A model generated the notes under the pieces. It was given only the letters and a program-made list of their open reading frames with translations, ran no database searches and was not told where the DNA came from. From positions 1-6,610 of the forward strand of contig CAJXVF010000134.1 in the NCBI GenBank assembly GCA_913060845.1: a DNA stretch of 6,610 nucleotides, given 5' to 3'. Positions 6,584 to 6,610 of this stretch are shown piece after piece. Numbering within the stretch: the first letter of the stretch is position 1; each line of letters opens with the position of its first letter. A program made the translations under genes and the position numbers. The DNA comes from an uncultured Alphaproteobacteria bacterium (lineage in GTDB: Bacteria > Pseudomonadota > Alphaproteobacteria > Bin95).

Positions 6584-6610
6584 CTGTCTCTTATACACAT
6601 CTCCGAGCCC
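6584..6610 (+). other. Nextera transposase adapter (sequencing artefact)
   Basis: Bases 6584-6602 read CTGTCTCTTATACACATCT, the reverse complement of the Tn5 mosaic end used in Illumina Nextera libraries. They are followed by CCGAGCCC, the beginning of the Nextera read-2 adapter. The match is continuous to the window end. The genomic sequence therefore stops at about base 6583 and bamB is artificially truncated. Confidence 0.97.

Noticed and set aside
6584..6600. Minus-strand ATG at 6600 as the start of a complete 328-residue PQQ-repeat protein
   Set aside because: The first residues (MCIRDS) are translated from Nextera adapter; the true gene is truncated at about base 6583.

Overview
This window reads as one end of an assembled contig from an alphaproteobacterium. 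GC content is moderately high in the coding regions, and bamB and der are adjacent with a one-base stop/start overlap. The family types and proteobacterial-style housekeeping proteins fit Alphaproteobacteria, but genus cannot be fixed. The last 27 bases are not biological: they match the Illumina Nextera transposase mosaic end plus read-2 adapter, so the right edge is an untrimmed contig end.

Layout, left to right. (1) Bases 1-8 hold only the first codons of a minus-strand gene that leaves the window; it is recognisable from a perfect 8-base Shine-Dalgarno. (2) Bases 9-519 are an AT-richer stretch of about 510 bases without a convincing gene. It contains a short repeated motif and an imperfect direct repeat. 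(3) Bases 520-2235, minus strand, encode a complete thiamine-diphosphate enzyme of the acetolactate synthase/benzoylformate decarboxylase superfamily. (4) A 105-base divergent intergenic region follows, with a perfect 16-bp palindrome lying over a predicted promoter. (5) Bases 2341-3261, plus strand, encode an amidohydrolase of the lactonase-like COG3618 type. (6) It converges, with a 6-base gap, on a minus-strand SMP-30/gluconolactonase-family hydrolase (3268-4188). (7) Upstream of that on the minus strand lie der (ribosome-assembly GTPase) and the C-terminal part of bamB (outer-membrane assembly lipoprotein), which is cut by the adapter.

The ThDP enzyme and amidohydrolase share one control region and probably form a small catabolic module, for example hydrolysis of a lactone or related ring followed by cleavage of a 2-keto acid. 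The substrate cannot be read from the sequence. The SMP-30 protein is a second lactonase-type hydrolase next door, but it is placed behind bamB-der and may be transcribed with them. No mobile element, CRISPR, tRNA or rRNA was seen. The most notable non-coding signals are the operator-like palindrome and the repeat-bearing intergenic region. I see no strong case for an entirely new type of system.
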